From NCBI RefSeq assembly GCF_013376475.1, contig NZ_CP045508.1:2764001-2828000 (forward strand): DNA of 64,000 bases. Reading direction: 5' to 3'. The notes beneath the pieces are model-generated. The model saw only the letters and a program-made list of their open reading frames with translations. It was not told the origin of the DNA and did not search any database. The DNA comes from Desulfolutivibrio sulfoxidireducens (lineage in GTDB: Bacteria > Desulfobacterota > Desulfovibrionia > Desulfovibrionales > Desulfovibrionaceae). Of this stretch, positions 1 through 8,557 are shown piece after piece (positions within the stretch are counted from its first letter, which is position 1; each line of letters opens with the position of its first letter). The position numbers and the translations under genes were made by a program.

Positions 1-1850
1 TCCCCCTCGCCAATGTTTCTCGCTGCGGCATCACCCGGATGAATATACACCAAGGGATCAGGATACGTTTTGACAATGTTCACGAGGTTTTTAAATTTGG
101 TATGCACGAACTGGGAAGGCCGACGGCTTGTACCAAGCAGGGAAAAACCATTCTCCGCAAAAATGTCGAGCGACAATGACTCGCCAGCCGGATTCTCATA
201 CACCGGCATGGGCCGCACGCCAGCGCTTGCAAACCACTGGGAAAAAAACTCCACTTTCCCGGATGGCGTGTCGAATCCATTTTCAATATACTTCCGATAC
301 CGGACTTTCGGCGTGGCGTAGACGATCTGCTCCTCTTCCAGCCGCTGCAAGGTCACGCCGTTGGCCCTGACCATGTAGTCGACCCACCCCCTGTCGTCCT
401 GAAACGGATAATCCCGGTGCAGACCCATTTTTTTGGCCAGTGCGTATTCGACATCAAAAACCGTCCGCGCCTCGCCGACAGGGTCCACGATGGGACGCGC
501 CAAGGCGACAAAACCGCCCTCAACACTCGAATACGCCCGGTATCCATAGCTTTCAAAGGTGGAAGCCATGGGAAGGACCAGATCGGCGAGTTCCGTGGTG
601 GCTGTGGGGAAGATGTCGGTGACCAGCAGGAAATCCAGCTTTCCCAAGGCCATTCTGGTCCGTCTTTCGTTGGCCTGCACCAGGACGGGATTGCCGTGGT
701 GGACGATCATGGCTCTGGGCCGGCCGTGCTCCTCGCCAAGAAGGGCCTCTTTGATGGCCGGAAAGGGGACGTGGGGCAACAGGGGGAAACGTTCAAACCA
801 CACCCGTTGCCTGGTCGGCAAGGGCTTGGTGGGGAGGATCGAGGGCTGCGGGAACGGCATGAACACGTTCCCTCCCGGGACATCCAAATTCCCCGTAAGA
901 CAGATCAACATGGCGATGGTGCGCACCGCATCCACGCCGTTGACATACATGTCCAGTCCGTTGCCTTCGTAGAGCGCCGCCGGCTTGGCGGCAGCGTAGG
1001 TTCTGGCCAGGGATTCGATGGTTCCCGCCGGGATCCCCGTCAGCCCCTCGGCCCATTCCGGAGTACAGGCCCGCACATGCCCGGCCAGTTCCGCAAGGCC
1101 GGTGGAATATCCGGCCACAAACTCTTTTTCGTACAACTCCTCCTTCACGATGACATGGATCATGGCCAGCCCAAGCGCGGCATCCGTACCCGGGTTGATG
1201 CGTATCCACTCGTCGGCCTCCCGCACCGTCGCCGAGAAGAAGGGGTCGATGCAGACGATTCTCACGCCGCGCTTTTTGAGTCGGGGAAGGATCGTCTTCA
1301 GGCCGTCGTGAGCCGCATAGGAGGCGAACCGTTCCACGCCAACGGGGTTGCTGCCCCAGAATATGACCAGTTTGGTGCGGTCGTAGTCGGGTTCGGTCCG
1401 CACTCCCCCGGTGACCGCCTTGAAGGCCGTCATCCGGGGGGCCATGCAGATGTTCCCTATCCCGGTGAGATTCGGAGACCCGAATTCCCCCATGAATTGG
1501 AGAAAACCGTCCCGGGCATGATAGGAAACCGGGGCTCCCGTGCAGCGCGCCAGGCTCAACGGACCATGCGTGTCGCGTATCTCCGTCAGTTTTTCGGCCG
1601 CGATGTCCAGGGCCTCGTCCCAGGATATCCGCTGAAAGCCTGTGGACGTTTTCAGCAATGGATACCTGAGCCGGTCCCCGGCCCGGACGATCTCCGCATT
1701 GGCCGCCGCCTTTGGACAGCAGCGCCCCCTGTTGACGGGATGTTCGGGATCCCCTTGTATGAACAGACGTCCGGTGGCGCTTTTGCGGACCACGAGGCCA
1801 CAGTTGGTGTGGCAAAATTGACAAAGAGTACGGACTGCTTGATCACCCAT
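1..1850 (-). CDS. Molybdopterin (Mo/W-bisMGD) oxidoreductase, partial, C-terminus beyond left edge
   Basis: This gene has a start but runs off the left edge; about 616 codons are visible. It belongs to the DMSO-reductase superfamily, enzymes that bind a bis-pterin-guanine-dinucleotide Mo or W centre and a [4Fe-4S] cluster. The N-terminus carries the cluster motif C10-x2-C13-x3-C17-x26-C44, followed by a PKAAANA segment. A GNICMAPR segment puts Cys135 where NapA, PsrA and acetylene hydratase have the metal-ligating Cys. No twin-arginine signal is seen, so the enzyme is probably cytoplasmic. ATG 1850 is chosen; an in-frame ATG at 1892 would add 14 residues (through HLKCEETVV) and is a real alternative. 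It lies 169 bp downstream of an ABC importer on the same strand, which suggests linked function. The substrate cannot be told from sequence; thiosulfate/polysulfide reductase-like or hydratase-like roles are possible. Confidence 0.85.
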   Translation of the reverse strand, partial: MGDQAVRTLCQFCHTNCGLVVRKSATGRLFIQGDPEHPVNRGRCCPKAAANAEIVRAGDRLRYPLLKTSTGFQRISWDEALDIAAEKLTEIRDTHGPLSLARCTGAPVSYHARDGFLQFMGEFGSPNLTGIGNICMAPRMTAFKAVTGGVRTEPDYDRTKLVIFWGSNPVGVERFASYAAHDGLKTILPRLKKRGVRIVCIDPFFSATVREADEWIRINPGTDAALGLAMIHVIVKEELYEKEFVAGYSTGLAELAGHVRACTPEWAEGLTGIPAGTIESLARTYAAAKPAALYEGNGLDMYVNGVDAVRTIAMLICLTGNLDVPGGNVFMPFPQPSILPTKPLPTRQRVWFERFPLLPHVPFPAIKEALLGEEHGRPRAMIVHHGNPVLVQANERRTRMALGKLDFLLVTDIFPTATTELADLVLPMASTFESYGYRAYSSVEGGFVALARPIVDPVGEARTVFDVEYALAKKMGLHRDYPFQDDRGWVDYMVRANGVTLQRLEEEQIVYATPKVRYRKYIENGFDTPSGKVEFFSQWFASAGVRPMPVYENPAGESLSLDIFAENGFSLLGTSRRPSQFVHTKFKNLVNIVKTYPDPLVYIHPGDAAARNIGEG

Positions 1851-1957
1851 GGCAACGACCGTCTCCTCACACTTCAAGTGTCCATGCGTCATGCCCAGGG
1901 ATAAAGAACTCTCCAGGGCCACAAGATCACGCCCGCCGCGAGCGGGCGCGGGATCGA

Positions 1958-1999
1958 ACGGCCCTGGCCGGGCGCGTCGAGCGACCCGGCCAGGGCCGT
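1958..1999 (-). terminator. Strong hairpin between ABC importer and Mo-enzyme gene
   Basis: A 15-bp perfect inverted repeat (1958-1972 with 1985-1999) with a 12-nt loop lies 3' of the substrate-binding-protein gene. No T-tract follows on the minus strand. A second, smaller GC hairpin (1931-1947, GCCCGC arms) follows. It could be a factor-dependent terminator, or an mRNA-stabilising or attenuating element that sets different levels for importer and enzyme. Confidence 0.5.
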
Positions 2000-2019
2000 G
2001 ACGATCGGACAATGCGCCG

Positions 2020-3066
2020 TTACTGCTTTTTCAAAGCCTTCTCCAAAAACGACATGTCCACGACATTCTCCATGGCGACCGGCTTGTTGATCAGGCCAAC
2101 CCCCAGGGATTGCTTTTCGATGGCCTGGTGGCCCTCTTGGGTGATCAAGCCGGTGTGGCTGAAGGCCCGTCTGACATCTTCAATGACGTCCTGGCTCACG
2201 GAACCCAGGAAGTATTCCGCCACGTTCTCGGAAATTTCCAGGCTGGTATGCGTCTTTTCCCATTGCATGGCCCGAACCACCGCATTGACGAACTTCTGGG
2301 CGACTTCCGGATTGCTCTTCAGATAGTCGTCCGTCGCCAGGATGACCTTCAAGGGGAACGTGTCCACCCCCAGCACGGCCTTGTGCTGCGCGGGATCGTT
2401 CATATCCACGAGCACCGTCGCGCCCCGGCCCAGCATTTCCTCCTTCCGTATCCCGCTGCCCACGGTGGCGTCGATATCGCCATTGAGATAGGCCGGTAGG
2501 ATCGCGGTTTCCGGCAAATCGACAAAGACCACGTCCGCATTGGGATCGAGTCCGCCATAAATCAGGATACTGGTGGCGAAGGCGCGGGGACCGGATCCGG
2601 GCATCTTTGCGGAGAGGGTTTTCCCTTTCATATCCTTGACGGACTTGATTTCTGGTCGCGCCAGAAGACACCAGGGATGTTTTTCCGTGGTGGTGAGAAT
2701 AATTTTTAGTATTTTCCCTTTCTCAAACGTCTTCAAGGCTTGATCATAGCTTGTCAGACAGAACTGGATTTCGCCAGCCAGAAGGGACGCGACGGACAAC
2801 GGACTCGACTTGAAGTTCATGAACTTCACGGCGAGTCCCTCTTCCTTGAAATATCCGAGCTTGTCCGCGAGATAGAGTGGGATGCCATAGTCGTCATGCC
2901 CCGGCTGCCCCACTATGATGTTTTGCAACGACTTCCCGTCCGACGCCGCCACGGCCAAAGCGCCTTTGGCATCGGTCTCATTGCCCGCGCGCCCAGCGAC
3001 GGGAAAAAGCGCCGCCGCCACAAGCACCATCAAACTGAATGTCGTCAAAGCCTTCAGGCCACACAT
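2020..3066 (-). CDS. ABC transporter substrate-binding protein, NMT1/SsuA-like
   Basis: 348 residues. A Sec signal peptide (hydrophobic LMVLVAAALFPVAG, cleavage near residue 27) is followed by a periplasmic binding-protein fold of the nitrate/sulfonate/taurine/NMT1 type. Visible hallmarks are the VGQPGHDDYGIPLYLADKLG opening, in which such proteins bind ligand near the first loop, and the GYFKEEGL segment. It would capture the solute for the permease and ATPase encoded upstream. The start ATG at 3066 has a strong GGAGGGG ribosome-binding site. The gene is the third in an ATPase-permease-binding protein operon and precedes the Mo/W oxidoreductase gene. The ligand is unknown; family members bind alkanesulfonates, taurine, nitrate, or thiamine-pyrimidine precursors. 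Confidence 0.88.
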   Translation of the reverse strand: MCGLKALTTFSLMVLVAAALFPVAGRAGNETDAKGALAVAASDGKSLQNIIVGQPGHDDYGIPLYLADKLGYFKEEGLAVKFMNFKSSPLSVASLLAGEIQFCLTSYDQALKTFEKGKILKIILTTTEKHPWCLLARPEIKSVKDMKGKTLSAKMPGSGPRAFATSILIYGGLDPNADVVFVDLPETAILPAYLNGDIDATVGSGIRKEEMLGRGATVLVDMNDPAQHKAVLGVDTFPLKVILATDDYLKSNPEVAQKFVNAVVRAMQWEKTHTSLEISENVAEYFLGSVSQDVIEDVRRAFSHTGLITQEGHQAIEKQSLGVGLINKPVAMENVVDMSFLEKALKKQ

Positions 3067-3089
3067 CGACGTCCCCTCCTGTTCTCATA

Positions 3090-3872
3090 TTATTCAACCG
3101 CCGGTCGCCACTTGAGAAGCCTCCTCTCAAACACACCCAACGCGGAATTGAGAGCGGCCATGAGCAGCATAAGAACAATGATGCAGGTAAAAACACGCGC
3201 TATATCATACATGCCTCCGGCGTATTCCACCATCCATCCGAGTCCGGAATTAGCCCCAATGTATTCACCGACAACCGCTCCGAGCAAGGCAGCCCCCAAC
3301 CCCGCCTTGATTCCCGCCAGCATCCAGGGAATCGATGACGGCAAAACAACTTTCAGCATGATCTGTCTGTTCCTTGCCCCCATGAGTTTGACGGCATTGA
3401 CCAGACTCTGGTCCACATTCTTGAAACCGGCATAGGCGTTGAAGAGGACCAGAAAATAGACCATGAGCGCGGCCAGAAATATTTTCGATTCAATTCCCAG
3501 GCCGAACCACAGGATGAATATCGGACCAAGAGCCAATTTGGGGATTCCGTAGAAGGCCATGATGATGGGATCCAATATTCGTGCGGCAACATCCATCTTC
3601 TCAAGGAAAAGAGCCGAGAGTATTCCCGCGATCGTTCCGATCAGCAGCCCGGCGAGGGCTTCTTTCAAGGTCACAACGATGTGGGGAATGATCTCGCCGG
3701 ACCGGAACGCATCCACCATATCCAGAAGGATAGCCGTCGGCTGGCTCATAAAAAACGTATCGATGATTTTCCACCTGGCCAGCAGTTCCCACACAGCCAG
3801 GCCAGCAAGGATAAGCACCAATCGCAGGAGAAAAACACGGTGCCCCGACTGCGGCCCTGGCGAGCTATTCAT
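3090..3872 (-). CDS. ABC transporter permease, SsuC/TauC type
   Basis: 260 residues with about six hydrophobic segments, fitting the BPD_transp_1 inner-membrane permease family. The cytoplasmic EAA-like coupling loop is visible around VNAVKLMGARNRQIMLKVVLP (about residues 165-185), which contacts the ATPase. It should form the translocation channel for the solute captured by the neighbouring binding protein. Its first 8 bp overlap the end of the ATPase gene, and the binding-protein gene starts 23 bp downstream, so the three are almost certainly co-transcribed and translationally coupled. Confidence 0.9.
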   Translation of the reverse strand: MNSSPGPQSGHRVFLLRLVLILAGLAVWELLARWKIIDTFFMSQPTAILLDMVDAFRSGEIIPHIVVTLKEALAGLLIGTIAGILSALFLEKMDVAARILDPIIMAFYGIPKLALGPIFILWFGLGIESKIFLAALMVYFLVLFNAYAGFKNVDQSLVNAVKLMGARNRQIMLKVVLPSSIPWMLAGIKAGLGAALLGAVVGEYIGANSGLGWMVEYAGGMYDIARVFTCIIVLMLLMAALNSALGVFERRLLKWRPAVE

Positions 3873-4782
3873 GAAAACCCACCCTGGCCTTCATGACTTC
3901 CTCCCTCAAGTCGTTCCAGATGAGTTTCTGCAACTCGACGAACTCGGGCTGGAATCGGGTCTCAAGAGCCGACCTGGGACGGGGTATTGGAATAGCATAT
4001 TCATTCTTTACCGTTGACGGTCTCGCCGTCATCAAGAAGACTCGGTCCGAGAGGGTGATCGCCTCCGCAAGATCATGGGTGACAAACACGACCGTCTTTT
4101 TTGTTTCCTGCCATAGCTTCAGTATTTCATCCTGCAGCATCTCTTTGGTGAAGACATCAAGGGCACCGAACGGCTCATCCATGAACAGCACTTCCGAGTC
4201 CGCGGCCAGGATGCGAATGATCACCACCCGCTTTTTCATTCCCCCCGAGAGTTCATGGGGATAGCTCTTCTCAAACCCCCCCAGGCCGGCCTTATGGATC
4301 AGCAGCCTGGCTCTTTCAAGGCGCTCCTCCTTAGGCGTCCCTCTGATCTCCAATGCCAGTTCGACATTCCCGAGGGTGGTCCGCCAGGGCATCAGGGTAT
4401 CGGCCTGGGACATGTACCCGATGCGCTGGGTCACGCCGGAAAGCGGACTTCCGTTCAAAAAGACACGGCCTTGGCTCGGCTTGATCAGCCCGGACATGAT
4501 GTTGAGAAGCGTGCTTTTTCCGCAACCGCTCGGCCCGACAATGGCCACGAATTCCTGGTCGCGGACATCCAGATCGACGGCTTGCAGGGAGCTGGTGGAG
4601 GCACCCGAGGGAGAGGTGTAGGAATGGCTTACGCCTTGGGCGGAAAGCTTAATCTCGCACGGCAGCATCTTTCCTTGCGGGAACTTTGGACGGATCGGGC
4701 GCGGTTCCTCTTTTTCAATAGCCAGACCACCCACGGCATGCGGCGTGTGTTTTTCGCTCACACAGGGTTCTTTATGCATCAT
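3865..4782 (-). CDS. ABC transporter ATP-binding protein, SsuB/TauB type
   Basis: The cytoplasmic ATPase of the importer. It has all nucleotide-binding motifs in order: Walker A GPSGCGKST, Q-loop MSQADTLMPW, signature LSGGMKKR, Walker B LFMDEPFGALD and the switch His in VTHDLAEA. The start is uncertain. The open frame reaches a TTG at 4803, but a perfect TATAAT at 4824-4819 would place the transcript start next to it, so ATG 4782 (305 aa) or ATG 4668 (267 aa, closer to the usual family length and preceded by AAGGAA) is more likely. The residues before MLPCEIKL look unlike the family and may be untranslated. It is the first gene of the operon. Confidence 0.88.
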   Translation of the reverse strand: MMHKEPCVSEKHTPHAVGGLAIEKEEPRPIRPKFPQGKMLPCEIKLSAQGVSHSYTSPSGASTSSLQAVDLDVRDQEFVAIVGPSGCGKSTLLNIMSGLIKPSQGRVFLNGSPLSGVTQRIGYMSQADTLMPWRTTLGNVELALEIRGTPKEERLERARLLIHKAGLGGFEKSYPHELSGGMKKRVVIIRILAADSEVLFMDEPFGALDVFTKEMLQDEILKLWQETKKTVVFVTHDLAEAITLSDRVFLMTARPSTVKNEYAIPIPRPRSALETRFQPEFVELQKLIWNDLREEVMKARVGFHE

Positions 4783-4818
4783 GCCCGTTTGTCTTTGATT
4801 CAAGATGACACAATTATG

Positions 4819-4824
4819 ATTATA
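4819..4824 (-). promoter_or_regulatory. Probable -10 box of the ABC importer operon
   Basis: A perfect TATAAT on the minus strand sits in an AT-rich island (TAGATATATAATC) just upstream of the importer operon. No convincing -35 hexamer lies 16-18 bp upstream, which suggests activator dependence. Transcription from it would start near 4812. Confidence 0.4.
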
Positions 4825-4980
4825 TATCTATTGACCGTTAACAGCCTTCGCAAACAAAAATCCATCCGTTACACCAACATGGATCACTCTTGCGGCGTTT
4901 TAGAGACGCCGGGTTGCATGCGCCTCGAAGTGCCGGGACATCGTGGGAGCAGTGCTATCGGGTGGGTATATAGTATCCAT

Positions 4981-4995
4981 CTATTTGTCAAATAG
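4981..4995. promoter_or_regulatory. Operator-like palindrome upstream of importer operon
   Basis: CTATTTGTCAAATAG is a perfect 7+1+7 palindrome in an AT-rich patch within the 330-bp gap (4804-5135) between the importer operon and the por genes. It is a reasonable binding site for a dimeric regulator, but no regulator gene is adjacent. The rest of this gap holds the -10 box above and the por terminator; no further gene is seen. Confidence 0.35.
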
Positions 4996-5072
4996 ACTGT
5001 TTCTATAACTTTCCGGACTATCCATGGCATCAGTCTATGCTTGCTTTTCCCCTTGCCGGGCGCACCACCCAC

Positions 5073-5103
5073 AAAAAAGGCGGACCTTGCGGCCCGCCTT
5101 TTT
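5073..5103 (-). terminator. Rho-independent terminator of the por operon
   Basis: On the minus strand a GGCGG/CCGCC stem, extended by A/T pairs, is followed by TTTTTT. It lies 33 bp after the porB stop codon. Confidence 0.8.
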
Positions 5104-5135
5104 CAGTGTCTTTCGCTCACGCGCTGCTTTCGAGC

Positions 5136-6116
5136 CTACAACTCCTTGGGCGGCTCGTTGACCTCTTCAAGGGGCGCGGTGGCCTTCTCGAAGGCCTCAA
5201 GCCGCGCGTATTCCTCGTCCACGCGGCTTTGGATGTATTCCACCGAATCCGGCGTCAAATGCCGGAACCGGCGCTGCAACTTGAAATAGTCCGTCACCGG
5301 CTTGGGCTTTTTCACCTTCTGGGTGATGATGTACCGGCCGCCGACAACCTCGTAGAGCGGAAACACCTTGGTCTGCACCGCCAGGCGGCACAACTCCACG
5401 CTCTTGGCCGGATCGCTGCGCCAGCCCGTGGGACAGGTGGCGAAGATGTGCAGATACGCCGGGCCTTCCACAGCCAAGGCCTTGCGCACCTTGTTCATCA
5501 GATCCAGGTGGTAGGCCGGGCTGGCCGTGGCCACGTAGGGAACCTCGTGGGCCGCGGCGATCATGGCCATGTTCTTCTTCCAGGTATGCTGGCCGATGCT
5601 CTTTTTCCCCGGGGGCGAGGTGGTGGTCATGGCCCCGTACGGGGTCGAGCTGGAGCGCTGGATGCCGGTATTCATGTAGGCCTCGTTGTCCAGGCACACG
5701 TAGACGAAGTCGTGCCCGCGCTCCAGAGCCCCGGACAGGGCCTGCATCCCGATGTCCGCCGTGCCGCCGTCGCCGGCGAAGGCGATGACCTTGGGCCGCG
5801 TTTTGAGCTTGCCCTTGCGCAAAAGCGCCCGGTTGGCCGACTCCACCCCGGAGGCCACGGCCGCCGCGTTCTCGAAGGCCACGTGCAGCCAGGGCACGGA
5901 CCACGCCGACTGGGGGAAGGAGGAGGAGATGATCTCCATGCAGCCCGTGGCATTGCACACGATGGTCTCGGGACCGGCCGCCTTCATGACCATGCCCATG
6001 GCCAGCACCTCGGCGCAGCCCTGGCAGGCCCGGTGCCCGGAGGTGATCATCTTGTCCCAGGGAATGTTCTTGGCGGTGATTTTCTCATACCCGCTCAAAT
6101 CGACGTCACGAAGCAT
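5136..6116 (-). CDS. porB: Pyruvate/2-oxoacid:ferredoxin oxidoreductase, beta subunit
   Basis: 326 residues. This subunit binds thiamine diphosphate and a [4Fe-4S] cluster and works with the alpha subunit to oxidise a 2-oxoacid to acyl-CoA and CO2, passing electrons to ferredoxin. The TPP motif is GDGGTADIG (115-123) with NEAYMNTG (144-151). Likely cluster Cys are C31 and C34 (ACQGCAE), C59 (ATGC) and C228 (FATCPTGW), as in archaeal-type PorB. The gene overlaps the 3' end of porA by 11 bp and is followed by a clear terminator. The sequence alone does not separate pyruvate from 2-ketoisovalerate specificity, but the fit is best to PorB. Confidence 0.92.
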   Translation of the reverse strand: MLRDVDLSGYEKITAKNIPWDKMITSGHRACQGCAEVLAMGMVMKAAGPETIVCNATGCMEIISSSFPQSAWSVPWLHVAFENAAAVASGVESANRALLRKGKLKTRPKVIAFAGDGGTADIGMQALSGALERGHDFVYVCLDNEAYMNTGIQRSSSTPYGAMTTTSPPGKKSIGQHTWKKNMAMIAAAHEVPYVATASPAYHLDLMNKVRKALAVEGPAYLHIFATCPTGWRSDPAKSVELCRLAVQTKVFPLYEVVGGRYIITQKVKKPKPVTDYFKLQRRFRHLTPDSVEYIQSRVDEEYARLEAFEKATAPLEEVNEPPKEL

Positions 6117-7281
6117 GGCTTTCCACCCCCCACATCAAAGAGTTGCCGGAAAGCTTCCCGGAAACCGCCTGTTGGTGCATCTCCTTGAAGTCCAGCACGG
6201 TCACGTCGCGGCCGCCCAGGCCGGCAATCACGCTTAGGATCTCGGGCGCGTCCGCACGTCCGTAAAACAGGCTTTTGAGCTCCGAGGCCACCGGGGCGCA
6301 CACCGCGCCGGGGGCAAGGACCCGGTCGATGACCACCAGCCGCTCGGCCCCGGCGCAGGCCGCCACGAATTCCTCCATCGGGAACGGCCGCCACAGCCGG
6401 ATGCGCGTCTGGCCCACGTCCGCGCCCTCGGCCAGAAGCTCGTCCACGGCCGTCATGCACGTCTCGCCAAGCGAGCCCATGGTCACAAAAAGGGTCTTGG
6501 CCCCGGGTTTGCCGTTGTGCTCCACCAGCGTGTAGTGGCGGTCAAAGGCCGTGCCGAACCCGTCAAGCACCTCTTTCACCACGGGCTTTGCGCCGAGGAT
6601 CGCCTGCTCGATCTGCTTTCTGGCCTCGGTGTACATCTCGGGCACGCCCACCGGGCCAAAGGTCACGGGATTGGCCGTGTCCAGCTTGAGGGCCGGCTGA
6701 TACGGCGGCAAGAAGGCGTCCACCTCGGCATGGTCCGGGATGATCACCGGCTCGATGACGTGGCTTAAGGTAAAGCCGTCGATGTTCACGATCATGGGCA
6801 GAAGAACCCGCTTGTCCTCGGCGATCTTGAAGGCGCACAAGGTCAGATCCAGGGCCTCCTGGCCGTTCTCGGCGAAAATCTGCACCCAGCCGATGTCGCG
6901 CTCGGCCATGATGTCGCCATGGTCGTTCCAGATGCTGATCGGCGCGGACAGGGCCCGGTTGGCCACGGTCATGACCAGGGGCATGCGCATGCCGGAGACG
7001 ATGAAAAGGATCTCGTGCATGAGCGCCAGGCCCTGGGAGGCCGTGGCGGTATACACCCGGGCGCCGGCGGCGGCCGCGCCAAGAGCCGCGCTCATGGCCG
7101 AATGCTCGGATTCCACCGGGATGAACTCGGCGTCCAGATCGCCATTGGCAACGTAAATGGACAGTTCCTCGACGATATGCGTTTGCGGGGTGATGGGATA
7201 GGCGGAGACGACATCCACATTGGCGAGTTTCACCGCTTCCGCCACGGCCAGGGACACTTCAAGCCCTATGCGCTTGCCCAT
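6106..7281 (-). CDS. porA: Pyruvate/2-oxoacid:ferredoxin oxidoreductase, alpha subunit
   Basis: 391 residues. The pyrimidine-binding half of the multi-subunit ferredoxin oxidoreductase; the opening SAYPITPQTHIVEELS and the following ESEHSAMSAALGAAAAGARV stretch are hallmarks of the alpha subunit. The start ATG (MGKRIGLEV) shares its A with the porD stop codon (TAATG), a translational-coupling arrangement; the longer open frame upstream lies inside porD and is ignored. No gamma-subunit gene adjoins, although the classical four-subunit enzyme (GDAB) needs one. Confidence 0.92.
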   Translation of the reverse strand: MGKRIGLEVSLAVAEAVKLANVDVVSAYPITPQTHIVEELSIYVANGDLDAEFIPVESEHSAMSAALGAAAAGARVYTATASQGLALMHEILFIVSGMRMPLVMTVANRALSAPISIWNDHGDIMAERDIGWVQIFAENGQEALDLTLCAFKIAEDKRVLLPMIVNIDGFTLSHVIEPVIIPDHAEVDAFLPPYQPALKLDTANPVTFGPVGVPEMYTEARKQIEQAILGAKPVVKEVLDGFGTAFDRHYTLVEHNGKPGAKTLFVTMGSLGETCMTAVDELLAEGADVGQTRIRLWRPFPMEEFVAACAGAERLVVIDRVLAPGAVCAPVASELKSLFYGRADAPEILSVIAGLGGRDVTVLDFKEMHQQAVSGKLSGNSLMWGVESHAS

Positions 7282-7571
7282 TACTCGCCCCCCTTGACCA
7301 TCGTGATGGCGTCCTTGGGACATTCATTGGCGCATATCCCACATCCCTTGCAAAAATACAGGTCCGGACGATAGAACCCCTCGGCATCCACGCTGATGCA
7401 AAATTCCGGACAGTACATGGCGCACAGGGAGCACTTGATGCATTTTTCCTCGTCCAGTTGAGGCTGAAGGCTCCGCCAGTCGCCGGTCCGAAGCTCCTTG
7501 GCGTTCCCGGGCGAAAGAATCGCCGCGCCCAGCGCCAAGTCCTCCCAGGCCATGATCGCTTGCTTGGACAT
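7281..7571 (-). CDS. porD: 2-oxoacid:ferredoxin oxidoreductase, delta subunit (2x[4Fe-4S] ferredoxin)
   Basis: 96 residues with two CxxCxxCxxxC motifs (CIKCSLCAMYC near 44-54 and CKGCGICANEC near 74-84), which bind two [4Fe-4S] clusters and carry electrons out of the beta subunit. It has an excellent ribosome-binding site (AGGAGGAG, 5 nt before ATG) and is the first gene of porD-porA-porB. The 275-bp gap upstream (7572-7846) has no supported gene. Confidence 0.92.
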   Translation of the reverse strand: MSKQAIMAWEDLALGAAILSPGNAKELRTGDWRSLQPQLDEEKCIKCSLCAMYCPEFCISVDAEGFYRPDLYFCKGCGICANECPKDAITMVKGGE

Positions 7572-7632
7572 ACACTCCTCCTGTTCATTCGGGAAAAAAA
7601 TCCCCGGACCGCCTCCCCATAAACCGGAGGTG

Positions 7633-7644
7633 GTCCGCGGACCG
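7633..7644. promoter_or_regulatory. 12-bp palindrome in porDAB leader
   Basis: GGTCCGCGGACC is a perfect palindrome 62 bp upstream of porD. It is an operator candidate only; in GC-rich DNA such palindromes also occur by chance. Confidence 0.25.
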
Positions 7645-7846
7645 ATTCGCGTCGTTTCGTGTCGGTACGCTTCGAAGGCAAGACCGGGGCATACTTCCGC
7701 TGGAAAAACACCTGGCGTGGCCGCTTCATCCCATCCGGCGGGAGCCGTCCCCGGACGGCGCCAGGCAAAGAAGGCTGGTCTCCCTTCCTGATTTCAACAA
7801 AGAGACCCGGAAAAATCAAGAGGCCTGAGGCTTTTTCATAAAAAAC

Positions 7847-8530
7847 CTAGACCTCGAGCCCCTCCCGGTTCTCGGTCCTGTCCAAAAGCACCTCCACCGC
7901 CACCCCCGTCTCCCGGCTCGGACGCAACGCAAAAACCTTCGCCGCCTCGCCCATGAAATGATCCACCGGGTGATGGCTGATGTAGAGCACCTGAAAACCC
8001 AACCTGTCCGCAATCTTGCGGATCAACTTGGCGAACCGGGGCACCAGATCGGGCCGCAGCCAGCAGTCCTGCTCGTCCAGCACCAGAAAGGGCCGATGCC
8101 GCCCGACGTCCAACTGCGAAAGCGCGATCAGCCGCAACCCAACGGACAGGATGTTGCACACCGAACCACCCTGGCCGGTCATCACGTCCTCGCTCTGGCC
8201 CTGGTTCACCATCTCGAAATGGATCGACAACCGATTCCCCTTCACCTCCCGGCAGGCCCGGACCTCCCGGTCCTGGGCCAGTATCTCCCGCACCGCATGC
8301 GTCAGGTTCACCTCGATCTCATCAATCACCTCGCCGAAAAGCTCCCCCGTCAACACCTCGAGCCTCGACGAGGCCGCCGGCGCGGCCGCCAAGAATTCAT
8401 CCACCCGGGCAAGCGACTCCCGCGTCTCCACATACCCGCGCACCCGGGCCTCGGCCACGCCCGAAAGCCGGTCCAAACGGCGCTCCAATTCCCGCCGCGC
8501 GTCCAAAAGACCCGCCAGATCGTCCGACAT
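7847..8530 (-). CDS. Rad50/SbcC-like ATPase, stand-alone C-terminal half
   Basis: 227 residues. A short coiled coil (about 1-90) leads into the C-terminal lobe of an SMC/Rad50-type ABC ATPase: a degenerate signature around GQGGSVCNILSVGLRLIAL (119-137), Walker B FLVLDE (148-153), and a switch His in ISHHP (184-188). No Walker A is present; the matching N-terminal lobe is encoded at 12416-13756 in the same direction. Start ATG 8530 has a GAGG site 5 nt upstream. The open frame continues upstream through a repeat element, but that part is not protein-like. It probably pairs with the N-terminal half to rebuild an ATPase head. Family placement is secure; the split function is inferred. Confidence 0.75.
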   Translation of the reverse strand: MSDDLAGLLDARRELERRLDRLSGVAEARVRGYVETRESLARVDEFLAAAPAASSRLEVLTGELFGEVIDEIEVNLTHAVREILAQDREVRACREVKGNRLSIHFEMVNQGQSEDVMTGQGGSVCNILSVGLRLIALSQLDVGRHRPFLVLDEQDCWLRPDLVPRFAKLIRKIADRLGFQVLYISHHPVDHFMGEAAKVFALRPSRETGVAVEVLLDRTENREGLEV

Positions 8531-8557
8531 CGTTACCTCGCGGTTGGCCTCCGGCGG

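Noticed and set aside
417-1904. Long plus-strand open frame opposite the Mo-enzyme gene
   Set aside because: It is the antisense shadow of a gene with clear Fe-S and pterin-binding motifs; its composition is His/Gly/Arg-rich and family-less.
7816-7846. Terminator after the Rad50 C-half
   Set aside because: The GCCT-C-AGGC stem is very short and the T-run is separated from it; not convincing enough to list.
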